Positions 58,679-64,000 of a DNA stretch of 64,000 nt are shown here, one piece after another (the first letter of the stretch is position 1; every line of letters starts with the position of its first letter). This DNA comes from Oryzias latipes (lineage: Eukaryota > Chordata > Actinopteri > Beloniformes > Adrianichthyidae): assembly GCF_002234675.1 (NCBI RefSeq), contig NC_019867.2, forward strand, positions 24,913,166 to 24,977,165. The letters are read 5' to 3'. The translations under genes and the position numbers were made by a program. Under the pieces are notes generated by a model. It had not been told where the DNA came from and did no database searches. It saw only the letters and a program-made list of their open reading frames with translations.

Positions 58679-58939
58679 GTAGAACAGCTTGCCTTTGCTT
58701 CTGGCAATTTTCAAATGTTGATCCTGTAATAGATTTGATGTGAGTATTGAAGTTGAAGTGTTAGTCCATAATAACCCTTTTACTTCTAATCTGATTTGCA
58801 GATTTTATAGACATTGAATGTTAACATTGTTAACATTTCTCTTCGTTTCTCAGTCAAAGATGATCTTCTCAGTCTGTTCTGTGTTTAGCCAAAAAAGGCA
58901 TTGCACCAAAGCATACCTGTGCCTAATTGTGGTATGGTA

Positions 58940-59245
58940 GGACTGCACAGTGGTGTAGTGGTTAATGCTCTTGGCTTACATCGAGAAGACTGGTACTTTC
59001 TGTGTGGAGTTAGTATGTTCTCCTTGTACATGTTTTAGTTTTCTCTGGGCACTCCAGCTTCCTCCTACAGTCCAAAAATATGCATTTTAAGTCAGTTGGT
59101 CACTCTATATTTCTACTATACTTAGTCCCCTAGGTGTCAATGTGCATGTGTGTTGTTGTGCTCCTGCAATTGACTGGAAACAGGGTGTACTTCCCCTGCA
59201 CCCAACAGTGGTAGGCTCCAGTTTGACCCCAAAAGGGATTTAGCA
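58940..59245 (+). mobile_element. Second SINE-like teleost repeat, degraded
   Basis: CACAGTGGTGTAGTGGTTAATGC starts a tRNA-like head. TTTCTGTGTGGAGTTAGTATG, CTCCTACAGTCCAAAAATATGC and GACTGGAAACAGGGTGTAC follow, and it ends near GTAGGCTCCAG. This order is shared by a very abundant fish repeat. The usual GATGGATGGA end is missing. Confidence 0.7.
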
Positions 59246-59399
59246 GATTTAAAAAATAGATGTAGTATCATATACTAAAAAAAATCATATTAAAGACAAC
59301 AGGTCCGAAGATGCACCCCTGGGGGACACCACAGGTTAAGGTCATTTGGTAAAACCATTGGATTTTAATAAAGTACTTTCTGTCAGGATGGATCTGAAT

Positions 59400-59624
59400 G
59401 GAGCAAAGCAGGGAGCGTGTGGCTGTCAGTCGTAGTTTCTACATAACGTCACAGCTACATTTTTCAAATGGCATTTTGTCTGTTCCTGATTCCAACATTT
59501 TTAAATAAAAATACTCACAAATTCAATTTTTTGTTTAATTTTCTTTATATATTTCTTCCATCATGAGAAAAATGACACAAGAACATAGTTAAAACACCAT
59601 TTTCATTGGAGTGGGTCTTTGAAG
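59400..59624 (+). mobile_element. Right end of a TTAA-family element (copy 3)
   Basis: GGCATTTTGTCTGTTCCTGATTCC, the run up to CATCATGAGAAAAATGACAC and CATTGGAGTGGGTCTTTGAAG parallel 28160-28319. The terminal TTAA has decayed to TTTG. The left half is not present nearby. Confidence 0.6.
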
Positions 59625-61049
59625 AACACAAAATGATTTTAAAGTTCATGAAAGTCATGGAACAACATTGTTACAACTACAGGCCTCATAATTCATTCAC
59701 AGTCAGAGTTCATGAATTAACAATGAGAAATAGACTGAACCAAAGTAGTCCACAGAAAAGTAAGCAAAGACTCAGCTCATGATGAATCATTTTAACAATA
59801 AAACACAGTGGTGGTGTTGTGACAGTCCATGCTGCTTCTGTTCTTCTCCAGCTCAAAGTGATTTGAGTTTTGCAGATGATTCAAACTAACCAGTGATTCA
59901 TATGGAATCAAAAGAAATCATTTAGATCTGGCTGCAGACATCAACGGCCAGAGCCAAAAGTCGTTGACCGGAACTGAAAGTCTGCTCTAAAAAACCTTTA
60001 TTTTAACTGGTAATGATAACAGTTACAATTTTTCCCAATTTTAAGCTCAATCAATGTTATTTTTATTTTTATTTTTTTATTTTTTTACAATTCTGAATAT
60101 TTTGGGGTTAGGGTTTAGGTGTAAACAGTAACAGTTTACCTCAGGTACCATTTTGTCTGCAGCCAAGTCCCTCTCAACGAAATCCAGAAATGGTTTTAGG
60201 TGGTCAATCATAGCCTGGACAGAAGATAGACTGACAGGCTTTGTCATGGCTTTATATACATTAATACTGATGGTGCTATTGAATCATTTCTTGTGGTGGA
60301 TTTCAAACGTTTCTACACTCCCCTTGGGTTTCTGTTGGGTTAGGAAAATATATTTTAAAGGTCTGAAGGAAGGAAAAAGACGAGTTTTTTATCATTACTC
60401 TGCCTGCTTCAACAGTCTAATAAGCCTCTCTGCTGCAGTCGATTTCTCCTGGGGAAGCTGGATGAAGTCTTTAAGGTGTTACTTTGGATTCCACATCACA
60501 TGCCTGAAGCCAGAGGAGAAAGATGTCTTTGGCTGGGATGGATGCCAGGTGCCGTGCAGGTCCATCTGTTTGCTTCCCTACTTGCTGACTGCGGTATTTT
60601 TCGAGTCCCAGAGCTGCCTCGGGGCAAATGTGATGTCTGAACTCCCGGCCAAGGATTAAGAGAGTGTAGATTGAGGATAGGATGTGGCCATTTACAATCA
60701 ATAATACACTAAATAAGGCATGGTGGTGTCCATGTGTGAATGTGTGGGAAAGGAAAATATTGGCAAAAGTAATATCAGTACTGAGAGACAATCAATATAA
60801 ACTGTCAAGAGTCACACATTGCTGCAGAAAGCTTTAAAGGATTTTTGTAAGAAAGAAGTTTTAATATCCACATTTCTTATTTCCACATTTTGCAGTAATT
60901 CTACAAACGTTGAGTGAAATAAACCTCTGATTTTTTTCTAAACTCCAGGCAGTATATTTTATTACATTTTTGTCATATGAACGTTTTCTTAACTGTTAGT
61001 TATAAAACTGTGAGGTTCCAGAGTGAAACCTGATCATGGTCTTTCCCTG

Positions 61050-61185
61050 TGGAGGGTTTTCTCCGTGCACTTCTTCCAACAGTCCAGAAACATGCATGCT
61101 TGAGGGATTTGTAATGGTTGTTTATCTTGTTTGACTCTGTGTGGGCCTGGGATAGATTGATGACCTGTGTGTGATATCACCACCC
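61050..61185 (+). mobile_element. Fragment of the second SINE-like repeat
   Basis: GTTTTCTCCGTGCACTTC, CAACAGTCCAGAAACATGCATGC and GGCCTGGGATAGATTGATGACC correspond to the middle and end of the repeat at 58940-59245. Confidence 0.55.
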
Positions 61186-61889
61186 CTCTGGGTTATATTG
61201 AACCCGGCACGATTGATGATCATTTGTCCTCAGAGGCTTGCGGAGTTATAACTCAGCATATTTGCTCTGAGGTGAGGAGTGGGGTGGAGAGCGGGTCACG
61301 TGCTGGATTTGTTGTAAATTTTTAAAGTGTGATCCATCAGCAGCAGCTCTGTGGGTCAGCGGACGGTGGACCCTGCCCTTCATTTGGCCGTGAGGCTGCT
61401 ACCTGCCTGTGTGCTGAGCTGTGCTGTCAGCAGATTCTGTTGTTGTGGAGATGCATACATAATTTAACCGCTCCTCTCCACCTCCCTGGCTTGCGGCTCT
61501 CTTGGGAGCTTGTGTGATAAAGCAATAAATCTTAAACTACAGCATTTAACAACCACTCTGTCCTTTTCTGGTTATGTATGGTTTGCAAACATGTAAAAGT
61601 TAAACACAAATAGTTCTGGTAAAGACTTTTCTAAGGGCCCTTGTTCCAAGTACCTTCTTCCTATGAGTACTTTCAATGGTAGATTGTTGATTTTAGTGGC
61701 TTTTAATGAGAATTTTTTTTCATTTAGTCCAAAATAAAAGTTCACTGCTGTGACATAACTTATTTTCAGCCTGTGGACAACTCTTTCATTGATTGTTTTT
61801 TTTTTGTCCTCCCTCCATCCTTCCGTCTGTCTGTGTCTCCCACCCTCTCCCTAAAACTCCACTGCTATATATAGACTTCTGCATTGCAG

Positions 61890-62015
61890 ATGTCCCAGAG
61901 CCCTGCAGCTCTGGAGCAGCCACTGAAGAGTCCCAGCCAAAATTTGGGCTGCCTGCCTCAAGAGCAGGCGAGCATAAACAGCATAGCAGACTCAGGACGG
62001 TGGAGTCACAGATAG
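61890..62015 (+). other. Candidate short coding exon or ORF (unsupported)
   Basis: A long pyrimidine tract (61790-61860) and GCATTGCAG precede an open frame starting MSQSPAALEQPLKSPSQ and ending at a TAG. The residues look protein-like but match nothing I recognise, and no good donor is seen. A TATATATA at 61865 also lies just upstream. Confidence 0.15.
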
Positions 62016-62459
62016 CATGATGGGGCTGATGGCAGTGTCTGTGTCCCTGCTGGCAGCGTCTGCACTGCAGCAAGGATGAACCACTCACATCTACTGCAGT
62101 CCTAATCCTTGGGTGGGTGGCTGTGTAAGTGCACAGTGCCATGATAACTTTATGAGCTGTTTCACCTGCAACTCTGCATTAAAAAATACACTCAACAGAC
62201 TCAGCTTGTAAATAAAGTTCATTTCTGGCCATAATGAAAGAAAGAAAAGCAGAAAGTGCTTTCTTTAGCCGATTTGATTTAAAAGTCATGTAATATGACT
62301 CATTCTTATTTATGAGGGCGTGGCTACTTTTTTGAGGGGGGTTAGAAGGAAGCAACAGTGCAAAATATATAAAATAAATTAAAATAAAATCTAATACTTA
62401 GTTATTCAGGGAATATTTCAGGAACAACAGAAGGTAGATTACTTTAAAGGTTAATTGAG

Positions 62460-62675
62460 AAAAAAAATGTGGAATGAAAAACAAGACATACCAGGTAGCC
62501 TATTTTAAAAAAGAGAAATAAAAAAGATAGAAAGAAAACTTAAAAGAATAGAAAATGATCAATAAAAATTAACAAAAAGAAAATAAAATTAAACAAAACA
62601 AATAAAGAGAAAAGAAAAGACCAGAAAAAAAGAAGAAATTAAGAAAACTAGTGAAAGAAAAAAAAAGGGGGGGGG
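62460..62675 (+). repeat. Homopurine-biased A-rich tract
   Basis: The + strand is nearly all A and G in runs such as aaaagagaaa and agaaagaaaac, ending in an A9G9 block at 62659-62676. This is low-complexity intergenic DNA. The remainder of 59625-63967 shows no confident gene. Confidence 0.6.
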
Positions 62676-63968
62676 TTAACAAAACCAAATCCAAAACGCC
62701 CCCCATCACCGTGGCAGAAAATTCTACAAAACTCTTACATTTGGGCTGCAATACTAACCGTTTTTCTATGCTTGCTGCAACAACTGGGTTTCATTAAATA
62801 TTTAGAAACTGGATGCTGGCAGAACTGGAGCTGACTATGCAAATGCAGGCCACAGTAAAATGGGCTTTTGCTGACATCTACTGGTGGAAATGCAAACTGC
62901 AAAAGCATTTGAAGCTTCACTCTTTGGTTAAAAAACACTTATCCTGCATTTAAGAAAAAGCTGGACATTTGTAACCATTGTGCTATCCTAGGCACTTTAA
63001 CATTGGGAGTTGGGTCATCTAGACCCACTAGACAGGGCGCTGAACCTTTTTTCTTCAATAATTTGTGATTTTCATTGGTCTCCAAGGACATGAAATCTTT
63101 CCACCTTTATCCACCTTTGTCATGGTAGGGAGAACACGTCAATGTAAGGGTGGGGTCATCTAAGATAGCACATGGGTTAACATAAAAATAAAATAGTTAC
63201 ACTATTATCTATATTGATTTAAATGATATGTGAATTTTGGGTATATTAGTCTATGTGGGAGTGAAAGACAAGGACCAAAGTATGCCTTCACTCCAAATGA
63301 ATTGAGTTCATGTGATCAAAAATTTCCTTAGAGACAGATAAGACATGTATGAAGATTACAAGCATGTGCCCGATGTGGTTAAATGTAAATCAATTGTAGA
63401 TCAAAGAGAACTGTTGTCAGCATCTTGTAACCTGTAATTCAAGCGAGATCCATATGGAAAAAATAAAAAGCTCTGTTTATCTACACAGAGCATTCGTTGA
63501 AGTTGTTCACATTTCTGAATCAGCTGTTTCTATCTTTATTGGTAGGGTGTGGCTGCGGCTCAGCTGCAGTGGAGGGAGGAGAAGCAGCAGGGAACCAACC
63601 TGCTGATCACAAACAAACCTCATCCTCTTATCATCAGCTGTGTTGCTAAGATCCTGGTCTAACAGACAAATGAACAGGATGTTTCCTCATCTACAGTAAC
63701 AATTCTTTCTGCTTTCATGTTAAAGAGCCTGATGTTTCTACTTCCTGCTGATCTTTAAGTTGTTAGGATGTCCAGAGTGTAAATTCTATGCCTATAAAAA
63801 GCCAGATATACAGTACCAGAAAACAAAAAACAATAGCTTCACTAAAATTATTTTGAATATCTTACTGTGGCAATCAAAACTTCGTAACCCAGTAAACAGG
63901 AATGTAAAAAGGGACATTGTTTGACCCTGGAAGTAATTTTTATCAATATAATTTTGTTTTTTTTACAG

Positions 63969-64000
63969 ATATCCACCTCAACTTACTTAACCAGGAAATG
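63969..64000 (+). other. Possible start of an exon at the window edge
   Basis: TTTTGTTTTTTTTACAG ends at 63968, a strong acceptor. The 32 following bases are open in one frame as IHLNLLNQEM after a split codon. Too short to identify; it may belong to the next gene on the + strand. Confidence 0.2.

Noticed and set aside
60153..60659. 168-residue + strand protein
   Set aside because: No recognisable domain, weak start context and no splice partners. Composition looks like translated non-coding DNA.

Overview
This window is nuclear DNA from a ray-finned fish, almost certainly an acanthomorph teleost. The evidence is large spliced genes with GT-AG introns, vertebrate protein families with teleost-style divergence, and many interspersed repeats typical of teleosts (tRNA-derived SINEs, Tc1-like, hAT-like and TTAA-target DNA transposons, and LINE 3' fragments). 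I could not fix the species. All exon models were read by eye; splice phases were checked exon by exon and are consistent throughout.

Layout, all genes on the + strand: (1) 1-10160, the 3' two-thirds of beta-adducin (add2), ten exons, ending in the basic MARCKS-like tail. (2) 11310-16610, snrnp27, a small RS-domain protein of the U4/U6.U5 tri-snRNP, six exons. (3) 20216-about 38575, mxd1 (MAD1), a bHLH-Zip repressor, six exons including a 30-nt exon; a cluster of seven CCAAT boxes lies upstream. (4) 47396-52529, a neuronal type IV intermediate filament most like alpha-internexin/gefiltin, four exons, with a TATA box and a very acidic tail. The final 9-11 kb is repeat-rich intergenic DNA with no confident gene. 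The last 32 bases may start an exon of the next gene.

The add2-snrnp27-mxd1 order matches human 2p13. Human ADD3 and MXI1 lie on the chromosome arm that carries INA, so the neurofilament-like gene here may be an internexin ohnolog retained beside ADD2/MXD1 in fish. This is inference.

No new enzymatic or defence system is visible. The most striking structure is a nested transposon in mxd1 intron 2 (25120-28319). A TTAA-flanked element contains two separate hAT-like insertions, each with 8-bp target-site duplications (one perfect), plus a minisatellite of about 70 ten-base units. The minisatellite seems to have grown from a short C/T-rich segment still visible unexpanded in a sister copy at 22332-22894. 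A second nested complex lies at 42161-43708, and a Tc1-like element with recognisable inverted repeats sits downstream of the filament gene. CTCF-like motifs lie in convergent orientation around snrnp27 and mxd1.
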